A DNA stretch of 64,000 nt from Capilliphycus robustus (GCF_034932365.1 NZ_JAYGHR010000069.1:1-64000), one strand, 5' to 3'. Counted from the stretch's first letter, positions 18,718 through 28,260 are shown. The notes: a model not told the origin generated them from the sequence alone. A program made the numbers and translations.

Positions 18718-20391
18718 TTATGCTGTTACTCCTTCAGGTTCTAAAGTTAAAGCACGATACCAACAATTTGCCCATTCTTCAGACTTTTCTAACTGTTTCC
18801 AAACTTTCGCTAAGTTGCGATAAGCAGACGCTAATTTAGGTTTAATCTGAATCGCTTTTTGATAGCAAGAAATCGCCGCATCCCATTGTTGATCTTTGGC
18901 GTACAGACTTCCTAAATTTGCATGAACTTCTGCAAACTTAGGATCGATAACTAAAGCATGATTGTACTGTTCTTTCGCTTCTTGAACTCGACCCAAACAT
19001 TGCAAAGCATTTCCCCATAGTTTATAAGCGATTGCTGAATTGGGCTGGATTTTAACTGCCCTTTGACAAGCATTAATTGCTTTTTCAAACTGTTTATTTT
19101 TTAAGGATTCTTCAGCTTCTTTGAGATCGATATCAACATTTTGATAAGTCTTGTTATATTTTTCTGTTGCTACAATCTCAACCTTTTCTAAAGTTTGAGG
19201 TAAAGTTGTAATATTACTGGGTTTTGACTCGAGTTTCAGATGACCATTGGAATAACCATTGAGAGGAATTGGTTGAAGAGGCGTAATATTATCAAACTCT
19301 GAACTTCGATGACCATTATGGGTATTAAACAAGTGATGAAAATTGCTTCCAGGTTGATTATCCTTTTTGATAGAAATCGTTGGATGATGAAGTTGTTCTA
19401 GTTTTTGTAAATAGAATTCTGCCTCATCTCGCTTACCTTGACGCTTCAACGCTTCGCTGATATTTTGATAGGCTGCTGTTAATTTTGAGTCCATCTGAAT
19501 GGCTCGTTTATAACAAGTGATCGCGGGTGTAATCTGATCTTGCTTCAGCAAAATATTTCCCAAATTCAAATGCTCTTTAGCGGTTCCTCGTTCGGGTTCT
19601 AAGCTATAGGCTTCATACAAACATCCAGCCATTTCTAAAGGTTTATTAAGCTGTTTCCACACTTTAGATAAGTTGTGATAAACAACCGCAGATTTGGGAT
19701 TAATCTTAATCGATTCCTGATAATACTTAATTGAATCTTTCCAGTTTTGTTGTTGAGCGCATAGGGTTCCTAAGTTGAGATAAATTTCGGCATCTTTCCA
19801 TCCGAACTCAATTGCTTTTTTATACAACCCTTGAGCAGATTCTCGATGACCTAGAGCTTGTTCAATTTCTCCTAAAATCTTATAAGCAACTGCTGTATTG
19901 GGTTGAATTTTTAGTGCTTCTTGACAAGCCTCAATAGCCCCGGTTAAATTGCCGAGTTGGGCTGCGGCTTCAGCTTGTTTAATATACTGTTTAACCGTTA
20001 ATTTATCTGAAGTTTGATAACTTAAACTTTGTTCCTTAACTCCAGTTAAATATTGACTCGATTTCAGTTCATTTCCTGATAATGCTCGGTTAGACATATC
20101 ATGCAATGGGCTTGATTTTAACTCTTGATTCTGAGGAACAGAGTCAACTTCTGTCAATGAAGAAACTGTAAAAATGGTGTGATTATTTTTCCCTCTAGTT
20201 GGCAAGGTTGCCTCTAAAAAAGCGGAAGAAAGTTCGGGTTCAAAACTCCAAGCTGAAAATACATGATTCAAGAAACCTCGTAAGCCTTTGATAGACTTTC
20301 TCGCGGGGTTAACTGAAAGTGAATTTTCATTTTTAACCCCTTCTTCTAGCTTTTGTTCCGGTAAAGAACCTAAAGCTTTCAAAGCGATCAT
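18718..20391 (-). CDS. TPR protein with duplicated ~200-residue TPR modules (truncated)
   Basis: 557 residues: a ~120-residue leader, a TPR module (~130-330, AIEACQEALKIQPNTAVAYK ... AYQNISEALKRQG), a ~95-residue low-complexity linker (~335-430), and the first part of a second copy of the module (AINACQRAVKIQPNSAIAYK) that is cut by TAA at 18720-18718. The downstream piece restores the missing half. The same module ends the TPR-GT61 protein upstream, whose TAA at 20424-20422 is also in this frame with no break between, so all three reading frames could once have been a single gene of about 1,750 codons. The ATG at 20391 has no ribosome site. Confidence 0.7.
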   Translation of the reverse strand: MIALKALGSLPEQKLEEGVKNENSLSVNPARKSIKGLRGFLNHVFSAWSFEPELSSAFLEATLPTRGKNNHTIFTVSSLTEVDSVPQNQELKSSPLHDMSNRALSGNELKSSQYLTGVKEQSLSYQTSDKLTVKQYIKQAEAAAQLGNLTGAIEACQEALKIQPNTAVAYKILGEIEQALGHRESAQGLYKKAIEFGWKDAEIYLNLGTLCAQQQNWKDSIKYYQESIKINPKSAVVYHNLSKVWKQLNKPLEMAGCLYEAYSLEPERGTAKEHLNLGNILLKQDQITPAITCYKRAIQMDSKLTAAYQNISEALKRQGKRDEAEFYLQKLEQLHHPTISIKKDNQPGSNFHHLFNTHNGHRSSEFDNITPLQPIPLNGYSNGHLKLESKPSNITTLPQTLEKVEIVATEKYNKTYQNVDIDLKEAEESLKNKQFEKAINACQRAVKIQPNSAIAYKLWGNALQCLGRVQEAKEQYNHALVIDPKFAEVHANLGSLYAKDQQWDAAISCYQKAIQIKPKLASAYRNLAKVWKQLEKSEEWANCWYRALTLEPEGVTA

Positions 20392-20421
20392 ATTTTGATA
20401 ATCCAGTGCAGTTTGACTCAG

Positions 20422-23400
20422 TTACATCTGGCGTTTCAGGGCTTTTCCTAGCTTTTTATACGACTCTTGAGAATAAGAATTAGATTGAATTGCATGACAA
20501 TAAGAAGCAATTGCCCGTTCTACTAATCCCATATTCAGCAACATATTAGCTAGCTGCAAGTGTTCTTCTGAAGAAATGGCTCCGGGGTTAATAGAATAAG
20601 CATGATACCAACATTCTGCGGCTTCTTCTTTCTTGCCTAATTGAGTCCAAGCTCTTGCTAAATTGCGGTAAGCAATCGCTAATTTTGGTTCTAACGTAAT
20701 CGCTCTTTGATAACAAATAATTGCGGGTTGCCAATCTTGTTCTTGGGCATATAATGTCCCTAAATTACAGAAGACTTCTGCAAAGTCTGGCTGAAGCTGA
20801 ATGGCTTTAGCATAAGAATCTTTAGCCTTTTCAAATTGACCTTTAATTTGTTGTATATTCCCGAGTATTTTATAAGCTTTCGCATTGGGTGTAATGCTGA
20901 TTACACGCTGACAAGCTGCCGCTGCCTGTTGATATTTTTTCTGAGTATAAAGGGCTTCGGCTCCGTGTAGATAAATGTCCTGATCTTCGCTATTGAGAAA
21001 TAACCCCGATTGAGTAGAGGGTTCAATTCCTGAAGTCGTAACTTGTGGGATAGAGTAAGAAATCTTTTGATTAAGAGACATGGGCTGTTTTGAGGTAGAC
21101 GGTAAGGATATCTGGGTTTGAGATTGGAGAATGCCAGCTATTTTCATAACTTTTTCAAGAGATTTTAAGGAAATCAGAATATCTTCAGTTAAAGGGTTGG
21201 GATACATAAGCTGTCGAACGGGATAACAGCCGAACTCTGAGCCTTTTATGTAAAAATGTTGCAGTTTTAGCTGCTGACTAATCACCCAGTAATAATGCCG
21301 AATATAGTGGGGCGAAACCAGTTCAATGACTGTTGTTCCAGGACAACAAAACATGATATTGGTTAAACCACTGCCATGAGCCGATACAATGATTTCAGCA
21401 TTTGCAAATAGAGTAACTTGCTGTTCGACTGACAAAGACTCCAGTTCGACTCGAACAAATCCCCATTGACTCAGCCATGACATGACTTCGGCTTCATTAA
21501 TAATGTGACGATAACTGGCTCGTTCACGACTGATATAAATACGGGTTGGTGAGTGAGATTGATTTTGGGTTTTTGGTGTCAAAAATAGGCTGCGATGGAA
21601 GGCTAACGCCTCAGAAGATAACCACCCTAGATGACTGGGAAATGAGGGAACAATTAACTTTTCAGCTTCGATATAAGGAGAGCGATCACTTTCAATAATT
21701 TTGCTCAGGGGAATCCCTAATCTTTCCAATGTTTCTCGCTGAAAAGGTTGCTGAATACTATTTACAACAAACCAATCTATCTGATCCCAAGAATATCCTC
21801 CATTTCGTAAAATGTCAAATCGAGGTAAAATATCAACCATCCAGTGAAAGTAAACGTTTCCTGATAACCCCGAAAGAACTGCAACGGTTCCTTCTATGAG
21901 TTCTAGGTTTGGTAATTCATCTGGAATTAGACTATAATCTTGAACGTTATGAGTCTTTTCACAGAAGGGAAGTTTTCCTGGATAACTGCGAGAAAGTTCA
22001 GGAATGATTTTATTTTTTGAATTCCAAATCGTGATCTGTTCGCAAACTAACCAACTATTTTTTTGAGGACTTACCCAAGCTCGTCCCTGAAAAAATCTAG
22101 AGACTTTAATCGGGTCATTCTGGATTTCTATTGTATCAGGAAACTGACAGAAATACACATCTTGACTGAGGGACTGAATCTGAAATTTACTGAATATTTT
22201 CTTCAGACAGGATTGACAATTTAAGCCTTCACATGGTTTTGATGTTCCCTTTGAAAATTCATCCTTGATATTGGAAACTTTAAGGTTTTTGTCTACTTGA
22301 ATGGATGAATGATTTTCGATTGATTTTTGAAAGGCTTTGAATTCTTGATTGGCAACTAAGAACAATTGTTTGATGATCTTAGCTGAATTCCATTTTGCTT
22401 GTTTTTCTAAACAGAGTTTTAAGTTTAAAGAAGCTTCATTCCCTTGAGGATAAATCTGTAATGATTTGTGATAATATAACTCAGCTTGAGCATATTTTCC
22501 CGATGCAATTAAGACATTCCCGAGACTGATATAGGTTTGACTGAGAGATGCAACTATCTGAGAAAAATCAGTATCTAATTTCAAAGAAGTTAAAAAATTC
22601 GCACAAGCAATAATAGCCTTTTCTAATTCATCTTTGCCGATTAAAGATTGAGCAAAACTACAATAATAATCAATCAAAAAATCCGATTGTTTAACGGCGG
22701 ATTTCCAAAAGGCGATCGCGGACTTTAACTCACCCACGAATAGTAAGCTTTCTCCCAAGCTACTCTCAGCAAAAATAGAATCCGGTTGAAGCTGAATTGC
22801 ACGTTTAAAACTCTCAATTGCATCCTGATGAAGATTCAAAAGTTGAAACGCTTTACCTATATTTTGATGAAAAATATAGTTTTCTGAGTCTAACATAATT
22901 GCTTGTTTAAAATGATAAATGGCTTGTTTTAATTCACCTATTTCCAAGAATATTTGACCCAGGTTATTTTGTATGATTGATTCATTATTGAATTTATCAA
23001 GGGCAACTTTTAATGTATAAATAGCAGACTTAACCTGATTTGTAGAAGCGAATAAGTATCCTAAATTATTATAAGCATTAACTAAAAAATAATCTGCTTT
23101 TTTTGTTTTGTTTTCGGCGGGAATATTAATCATTTTTTTGTAAATATTAATTGCCGCATCAATTTGACCACTGTGTTGGAGAGCAACCCCTAAATTATAA
23201 TAAGCTTGCAGGTAGTTGGGATTTTGTTCAATTGCTTTTTGGTAGCTCTCAATCGCTCTAGGTAAATCTTCTAGCTTATATAAAACCAGACCTTGATTAT
23301 AGTAAATTTCAGGCCAATGTGGTTTTTGAATCAGAGCTTGCTGGTAATAATAAACTGCTGTTTCAAATTGTCCCTTTTGGTGGCATTTTAGACCCATTTT

Positions 23401-23427
23401 AGCGAGGATTTCAGGAGGATGACGCAT
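20422..23427 (-). CDS. TPR - GT61 glycosyltransferase (DUF563) - TPR protein
   Basis: 1001 residues, cytoplasmic by lack of signal or membrane segments. Residues ~1-370 hold about ten TPR units; ~420-760 is a GT61/DUF563 domain (GNVYFHWMVDILPRFDILR, RIYISRERASYRHI, EIIVSAHGSGLTNIMFCCPG, VIELVSP), the family that includes plant xylosyl/arabinosyl and animal EOGT-type O-GlcNAc transferases; ~800-1001 is a further TPR module. Flanking TPR arrays suggest a protein or polymer acceptor. It lies 76 bp after the RTX gene in the same direction. The donor sugar cannot be predicted. Confidence 0.85.
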   Translation of the reverse strand: MRHPPEILAKMGLKCHQKGQFETAVYYYQQALIQKPHWPEIYYNQGLVLYKLEDLPRAIESYQKAIEQNPNYLQAYYNLGVALQHSGQIDAAINIYKKMINIPAENKTKKADYFLVNAYNNLGYLFASTNQVKSAIYTLKVALDKFNNESIIQNNLGQIFLEIGELKQAIYHFKQAIMLDSENYIFHQNIGKAFQLLNLHQDAIESFKRAIQLQPDSIFAESSLGESLLFVGELKSAIAFWKSAVKQSDFLIDYYCSFAQSLIGKDELEKAIIACANFLTSLKLDTDFSQIVASLSQTYISLGNVLIASGKYAQAELYYHKSLQIYPQGNEASLNLKLCLEKQAKWNSAKIIKQLFLVANQEFKAFQKSIENHSSIQVDKNLKVSNIKDEFSKGTSKPCEGLNCQSCLKKIFSKFQIQSLSQDVYFCQFPDTIEIQNDPIKVSRFFQGRAWVSPQKNSWLVCEQITIWNSKNKIIPELSRSYPGKLPFCEKTHNVQDYSLIPDELPNLELIEGTVAVLSGLSGNVYFHWMVDILPRFDILRNGGYSWDQIDWFVVNSIQQPFQRETLERLGIPLSKIIESDRSPYIEAEKLIVPSFPSHLGWLSSEALAFHRSLFLTPKTQNQSHSPTRIYISRERASYRHIINEAEVMSWLSQWGFVRVELESLSVEQQVTLFANAEIIVSAHGSGLTNIMFCCPGTTVIELVSPHYIRHYYWVISQQLKLQHFYIKGSEFGCYPVRQLMYPNPLTEDILISLKSLEKVMKIAGILQSQTQISLPSTSKQPMSLNQKISYSIPQVTTSGIEPSTQSGLFLNSEDQDIYLHGAEALYTQKKYQQAAAACQRVISITPNAKAYKILGNIQQIKGQFEKAKDSYAKAIQLQPDFAEVFCNLGTLYAQEQDWQPAIICYQRAITLEPKLAIAYRNLARAWTQLGKKEEAAECWYHAYSINPGAISSEEHLQLANMLLNMGLVERAIASYCHAIQSNSYSQESYKKLGKALKRQM

Positions 23428-23503
23428 AGTGTTTAGAAAGACTTCATGTGTGAATATCCGTCAAGGCAGAATAGCTCTAAGTGGCAAGTCAAAACATGAG
23501 ATA

Positions 23504-24592
23504 TTAGATGATTTCAAAGTCATCTAATCCAAGATTAGCTTTGTTATCAAATTGAGCAATCGGTGAGACTACACCTAACTCATTAACGTAGTACAATAAA
23601 CCCTGATTTTTATCGTAGATCAAGTTGGCACCTTGAGTTGAAGATTGGCCCGGAACAAAGTTATTAATTGTAGTAAATTTGCTCGGATCGATAGTACCAT
23701 CTAAAGCACTAAAGACAGTGTTTGACAGTTGAATAATATCTTCAGTGGGATCAAAATCTGTCAGTGTATCTGTATTTTCAGCACCGAAGAAAGAGAAGGC
23801 AAAAGTATCAGCACCTTCACCGCCAGTTAGAGTATCATTACCCTGACCTCCGATGAATAAATCCTTACCTGTTCCGCCCTCCAGTATATCCTTACCTAAA
23901 CCGCCGTATAGCGTGTCATCTCCTGTGCCACCTACGAGAATGTCATCTCCCTGATTTCCAAATAAGAGGTCATTTCCCGTATCACCACCAATGGTATCGT
24001 TTCCTTCACCACCAAAAGCAGTATCGTCACCCTCTCCGGCGCTGAGGCTATCATTACCCAAATCGCCAAATAACTGGTCATTTCCTTTACCTGCAACTAG
24101 AGTATCGTTGCCTTCTCCACCAGATAAAACATCGTTACCTTCTCCACTGCTGATGAAGTCATTACCCTGATTACCGACGAGGATATCGTCACCTTCATTA
24201 TCAATCAGGGTATCATCTCCTTCCCCACCAAAACCTGTGTCGTTACCCTCTCCGCCATAAATCAGGTCATTTCCCTTATCCCCAAATAGTTGATCATTTC
24301 CTTGATTACCGCTAATCGTATCGTTACCTTGACCACCAAAGACGAGATCTTCATCTTTTCCTGCACTAATGAGATCATTTCCTTGGTTTCCGAGAACGAT
24401 ATCTGTTCCATCCCCGGCTTCGATACTATCATCAGCACCAAAGCCAAACAGGAGATCATTAAGATTACCTCCTGCGATATCATCACCAAAATCTGAACCC
24501 AGGAAACTATTGGGTTGTTCCGTCGCGCCTTGAAACAAAAAGCCACCGCCCGGTAATGGGGTGATTTGAGGGGTTGTAATAATTTGAGACAT
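23504..24592 (-). CDS. RTX calcium-binding repeat protein (oscillin-like)
   Basis: 362 residues. After a short N-terminus (MSQIITTPQITPLPGGGFLF) come about 25 glycine/aspartate nonapeptides of the GGxGxDxLx type (GNQGNDLIS, GGEGNDTLV), forming a Ca2+-bound beta roll, then a ~95-residue C-terminal domain (TDTLTDFDPTEDIIQLS ... GLLYYVNELG) typical of type I secretion substrates in cyanobacteria. No Sec signal, as expected for that route. It heads the glycosyltransferase/TPR block. Oscillin, the glycosylated surface-fibril protein of gliding Phormidium, has the same repeat type, so a glycosylated surface protein is a reasonable inference, not proof. Confidence 0.85.
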   Translation of the reverse strand: MSQIITTPQITPLPGGGFLFQGATEQPNSFLGSDFGDDIAGGNLNDLLFGFGADDSIEAGDGTDIVLGNQGNDLISAGKDEDLVFGGQGNDTISGNQGNDQLFGDKGNDLIYGGEGNDTGFGGEGDDTLIDNEGDDILVGNQGNDFISSGEGNDVLSGGEGNDTLVAGKGNDQLFGDLGNDSLSAGEGDDTAFGGEGNDTIGGDTGNDLLFGNQGDDILVGGTGDDTLYGGLGKDILEGGTGKDLFIGGQGNDTLTGGEGADTFAFSFFGAENTDTLTDFDPTEDIIQLSNTVFSALDGTIDPSKFTTINNFVPGQSSTQGANLIYDKNQGLLYYVNELGVVSPIAQFDNKANLGLDDFEII

Positions 24593-25117
24593 ATTTTACT
24601 CTAGGAACTTTCAAAATTCACACTGTTACGCGCTAAACCAAAGCGTTAATGCAGTAAGCCGTTCCCTGATCAATTTACTAAGTTTAATCGGAGAATTGAT
24701 TTGAGTCCCCTGATCTTCTAAAATTTTATTGCTTAGATTTCAGTCACCCATATCTATATCTATTCTCAAGGTTTTATCTCTCTCATCCGGACGATTTATA
24801 GATTAATAAAAAACTTATATTATTTGAGATTGAGTATCGGGCAATCTACCGATGGGCAAGGCTTTTAGAGATTATTACCCCGGATTCATAGGTTCAAAAT
24901 CAATTTTAATTTATGTTACTTATGATCACAGTTTAATAACTTCTTAACATATGACTCTAACACTGGATGAACTCCTTTCTACTGTTGAGGTGTGATTGGA
25001 AAATTCCTGCTGTTGGGAATGCCAATTACAAGTAACTCTTTGAAGACGGGATCTTGTTTTAATGGTTCCCGCAGTCAAAGTTTTTCTGAAAATTTTGCCG
25101 CTTAACTGTATCATTGT
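24593..25117. other. Intergenic region upstream of the RTX gene
   Basis: About 525 bp with no supported gene. It must hold the promoter of the RTX/TPR block. The word CTCATCCGGA(C/T)GATTT at about 24783 recurs near 18148 inside the same block. Nothing else stands out. Confidence 0.4.
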
Positions 25118-25375
25118 TTACGGTTTAATCCCTAAAAGGCTTTGATCGATCTAGTCGTTGCGATCGCGAATATTGTCTAACTTCTCAGGCTGGGCGATCA
25201 TCTCTGCTATCCTATAAATTCCGGCTTCTTTTCCAGATACCCAAACAAGCACCCCATCTTCGATAGCAGTATCCTTCCCATAGCGAATGACTCACCAAGA
25301 CATTTGTTCAAAGTCGGCGATCGCATCAAGGACTCGATAATATTTAGGATTCTCTTTAAAGAGTCAGCATAGCAC
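25118..25375 (-). pseudogene. Decayed EVE-domain gene
   Basis: Reading one frame through stop codons gives LFKENPKYYRVLDAIADF, EQMSW, VIRYGKDTAIEDGVLVWV, SGKEAGIYRIAEMIAQPEKL, which matches the EVE domain (PUA-like, binds modified bases in nucleic acid). The frame is broken by TGA at 25366-25364 (where Trp is expected before LFKENPK), TGA at 25294-25292, and TAG at 25153-25151 (where Trp of D(Y)WID is expected), then ends at TAA 25120-25118. EVE proteins are about 140-150 residues, so the C-terminus is also gone. A GTG at 25375 is the likely former start. An overlapping open frame on the same strand is a shadow. Confidence 0.65.
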
Positions 25376-25687
25376 AATTCAACCTTCACATTTTCTTTTT
25401 ATAGGGTAACTGATTTGAGTTGCCCTGTCACGTCCTCTTATTTTTCCTTCCCCATCAACCCCTCTTCTCAAAAATCTATCTTTAGGAGGATGATTTTATT
25501 TAATCCGGTTTTTATATGGTTTTTAGAGTAAGCATTTGTTTCCCTTATTTATCTTTCTTACTCTAGGAGGATGAACGGAGAGTTTTTCTTTATTAAGATA
25601 TGTAAATAGTTGGTTAAATTGCCATTTTTAAATAGGGGTTTCCGAGAATTTTTCCAACAATTACGATAAAAATTTGGAGAATATTGT

Positions 25688-26170
25688 ATGACATTTTCTC
25701 AACTCACAAATGATATCACCGCCGCCTTAAATGAGTTTAAAGGTTTAAGGACTGATACTCAACTTGCGCTGTTGTGGTTCATCTATACAAAGATGGGAAG
25801 TTCCATCACTCCGGCTGCTCCGGGTGCGGCTGCACCGCCGATTGCAGAAGGATTATACAATCAAGTCAAAGAAGTCTCTCACGAGGAACAATTACAAATT
25901 CAACGGGATATTTTACAACAAACTAACAATGAAATTTCCCGTGAATATGGTGCTTTAAGCGATAATACAAAGCTGTTATTCTGGTATCGTTTAGCCCAAG
26001 GAATGGAAACCGGAGAAATTGTTCCCATGCCCGAAGGTTATAAGCTGGACAAAAAAGCAGAAACGCTATTAGCTGCCCTAGAAACCTTAGATTTTGAACA
26101 ACAAATTACTTTCTTGCGTCAGGTTGTTTCTCCGACAGGTTCTCAACAAACATCCCCGGGAAATATATAA
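25688..26170 (+). CDS. Helical carotenoid protein (OCP N-terminal domain homologue)
   Basis: 160 residues, equal to the carotenoid-binding N-terminal domain of orange carotenoid protein without the NTF2-like C-terminal sensor domain. Family marks: TQLALLWFIYTKMG (~24-37), ITPAAPGAA (~40-48), KLLFWYRLAQGMETG (~99-113) and PMPEGYKL (~117-124). Aromatic residues in the first and third segments line the carotenoid tunnel in OCP. HCPs quench phycobilisomes or singlet oxygen depending on the clade; I cannot assign the clade. GGAG lies 10 nt before the ATG. No CTD homologue gene is adjacent. The 312 bp upstream, from 25376, hold nothing else I can support apart from two AGGAGGATGA words at about 25485 and 25564. 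Confidence 0.88.
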   Translation: MTFSQLTNDITAALNEFKGLRTDTQLALLWFIYTKMGSSITPAAPGAAAPPIAEGLYNQVKEVSHEEQLQIQRDILQQTNNEISREYGALSDNTKLLFWYRLAQGMETGEIVPMPEGYKLDKKAETLLAALETLDFEQQITFLRQVVSPTGSQQTSPGNI

Positions 26171-26258
26171 TCAATGGTTCTCGCTTTTCTAAACCGATAG
26201 AGGATGATCTCTGAATCGACTGCTATCTAATTTGCATTCAATAATTTACGGGTTTAAG

Positions 26259-26291
26259 TTCCTGGTTTCTGGTGGAAGCCGGGAATTTTTT
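26259..26291 (+). terminator. Rho-independent terminator after the carotenoid protein gene
   Basis: TTCCTGGTTTC (26259-26269) pairs with GAAGCCGGGAA (26275-26285) through 11 bp including G-U pairs, followed by TTTTTTAT. The remainder of the 503-bp gap up to 26673 holds no gene I can support. Confidence 0.8.
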
Positions 26292-26673
26292 ATAGTCCAA
26301 TTCTTGCCAACTGAAAGCCGCAAAGTTATCCGACTTGGCTCTCTCAAAATAGGGCGCACTGAGTACCCCAACCCTAATTAATGTCTAATTCATACCTAAA
26401 TTTTTACAAAAGCTTTAAACTTGTCACTATTTTTAAAGTAATTGTGAAGGCACAGAAAGTATCCGTTTGAATAGCCCTGATTTATCAGATCTGTCCTTCC
26501 AGTCTAGTGCTGGGTTCAGCAACTTCCGATTAACGAATCTGAAACCTATAAATAAAAAAATATCTCAACTTTGTTATAATATGTCTCGAAAAAATATTAT
26601 ATTTTCAAAGGCTACATTCAAAGGGAATGCGTGAGTTTCAAGTTCATCATCAACTTGGTATAGGCATCAACGT

Positions 26674-28260
26674 ATGTACAACAGCAAAGATTTACTGAAA
26701 GACCGTTCAATGAAACAGTGGCTTGCGATCGCAATGGTCATGGGATTAGCGATTGTGCTGCGTCTCTATCAACTCGGTACCGAGAGCGTTCTTTACGATG
26801 AAATGCTGAGTATTCGAGATTCAGAAAATTATCAACTCAGCTTTCCCTACAGTCGTCCCTTATTTTATATGCTGCTAAATTTGTGGATGCAGTTTGGAAG
26901 CAGTGACGCTTGGCTGAGATCAATGTCTGTTTTGTTTGCGATTGGTGCGGTTTGGCTGACCTATCGCCTGGGTTCTCGAGTCGTCGGTGAATCAACCGGA
27001 GTGATTGCAGCGTTGATGATGGCTGTCTCGCCCCTATTTCTAAATCACGCCCAGGAAATTCGGATGTATGGGTTGATTACGTTCTTGAGTGTAGCAGGTA
27101 CCTTAGCCCTGTGTCATTTCCTCGAACGTCCCAGCTATCTACCTTTGGGGTTGTGGATGGTAGCGCGAATCGGTTTGCTCCTCAGTAATGCCAATAATGT
27201 GTTGATTTTATTACCCGATACGATTTTATTAGCTTGGCAGTACCGTAAACAACTGCATTGGTTTATGGTGTCCGCTATCAGCATGGTGTTGGTTTGTCTG
27301 GCATTCATACCTGTGGTTTTATCTCTGACGTCTGGGGGTGAATACGGTGAGTATATGGAAACAACCGTCGCCGAGTATTCCAAACCGGGTTTAGTATTAG
27401 TTCTCGGTGAACTGACCCAAATGACAGTTTACTGGCCGATGAGACATTTGCTCAAGTCGAATGAAATTGCACTCGAAAATAATCAATTGGGCGACAGTAG
27501 TCTGTTGAGCAATATCTTCTCGACTCAAACTCTCAGTCTTCTGTTTTATGCCGGTTTTACCCTGGTGTTAATTGGGGTTTTGGGTGTGGCGTTGTTTTCC
27601 CTGGTAGCCGACAAGCAACGTTCAGAAAAATTGCGTTGGGTAGCGGCTTGGGCCATTTTGCCAACGGCTTGTACGCTGATCCTGTCCTATATTTCTAATC
27701 CGATTTGGAAACCCCGTTACTTACTGTTTGTTGATCCTTACTTCCTGATTCTCCTGGCAACAGGTTTTGTAATGATTTGGCATTGGCGACGATTATTCGG
27801 TATCGTTATAGCAGTTGCCTACTTCGTCGCGGTATCGGGTGGACTATCAGCTTATTACGGCACTTTGTACCGTACTGACTGGAAAGGGGCGATTGAGATG
27901 ATCCGTTCAAATGAGCAACCCAATGATGTCATCTTAGTTTACTCTCCCCTGGTGGGTTATGATTACGCCTTTAAGCGTTACTATCAGGGTTCCCTCCCCG
28001 TGTACCGTGTTGGGCCAAAAGACCAAATTCCCAAATTCCAGGCGGATAGACAGTCTTTTCGGGTGCAACAAGGCGAGGGTGAATCTCCCTCAACTCCTGA
28101 TCGTCTGTGGTTATTCTGTTGGTCTTATTGCAAACAGACGGCTGAAATGGATGAACTTTCTCGGATTATGCTGGGAGAATCCTTTGAAACCGAACAGACT
28201 CAAATGTTCAAAAGCCTAGAAGCTTCTTGGGTTGGTGTTTCTCTCAGAACTGCGGATTAA
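26674..28260 (+). CDS. GT39/ArnT-like membrane glycosyltransferase
   Basis: 528 residues, roughly ten membrane helices, C-terminal soluble domain from ~420. The first periplasmic loop has the acidic motif in SVLYDEMLSIRDSENY (~37-52) and SRPLFYMLLNLW, and HAQEIRMYG lies near 125-133, all typical of the PMT/ArnT (GT39) group. These enzymes use polyprenyl-phosphate sugars to glycosylate lipids or proteins on the outer face of the inner membrane. The next gene on the same strand (GT2) would supply the polyprenyl-linked sugar. Start ATG 26674; Met13 at 26710 is possible. Confidence 0.82.
   Translation: MYNSKDLLKDRSMKQWLAIAMVMGLAIVLRLYQLGTESVLYDEMLSIRDSENYQLSFPYSRPLFYMLLNLWMQFGSSDAWLRSMSVLFAIGAVWLTYRLGSRVVGESTGVIAALMMAVSPLFLNHAQEIRMYGLITFLSVAGTLALCHFLERPSYLPLGLWMVARIGLLLSNANNVLILLPDTILLAWQYRKQLHWFMVSAISMVLVCLAFIPVVLSLTSGGEYGEYMETTVAEYSKPGLVLVLGELTQMTVYWPMRHLLKSNEIALENNQLGDSSLLSNIFSTQTLSLLFYAGFTLVLIGVLGVALFSLVADKQRSEKLRWVAAWAILPTACTLILSYISNPIWKPRYLLFVDPYFLILLATGFVMIWHWRRLFGIVIAVAYFVAVSGGLSAYYGTLYRTDWKGAIEMIRSNEQPNDVILVYSPLVGYDYAFKRYYQGSLPVYRVGPKDQIPKFQADRQSFRVQQGEGESPSTPDRLWLFCWSYCKQTAEMDELSRIMLGESFETEQTQMFKSLEASWVGVSLRTAD

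Noticed and set aside
25207..25389. 60-residue ORF on the minus strand
   Set aside because: It is a shadow frame; the real signal is the EVE-like text in a neighbouring frame broken by stops.
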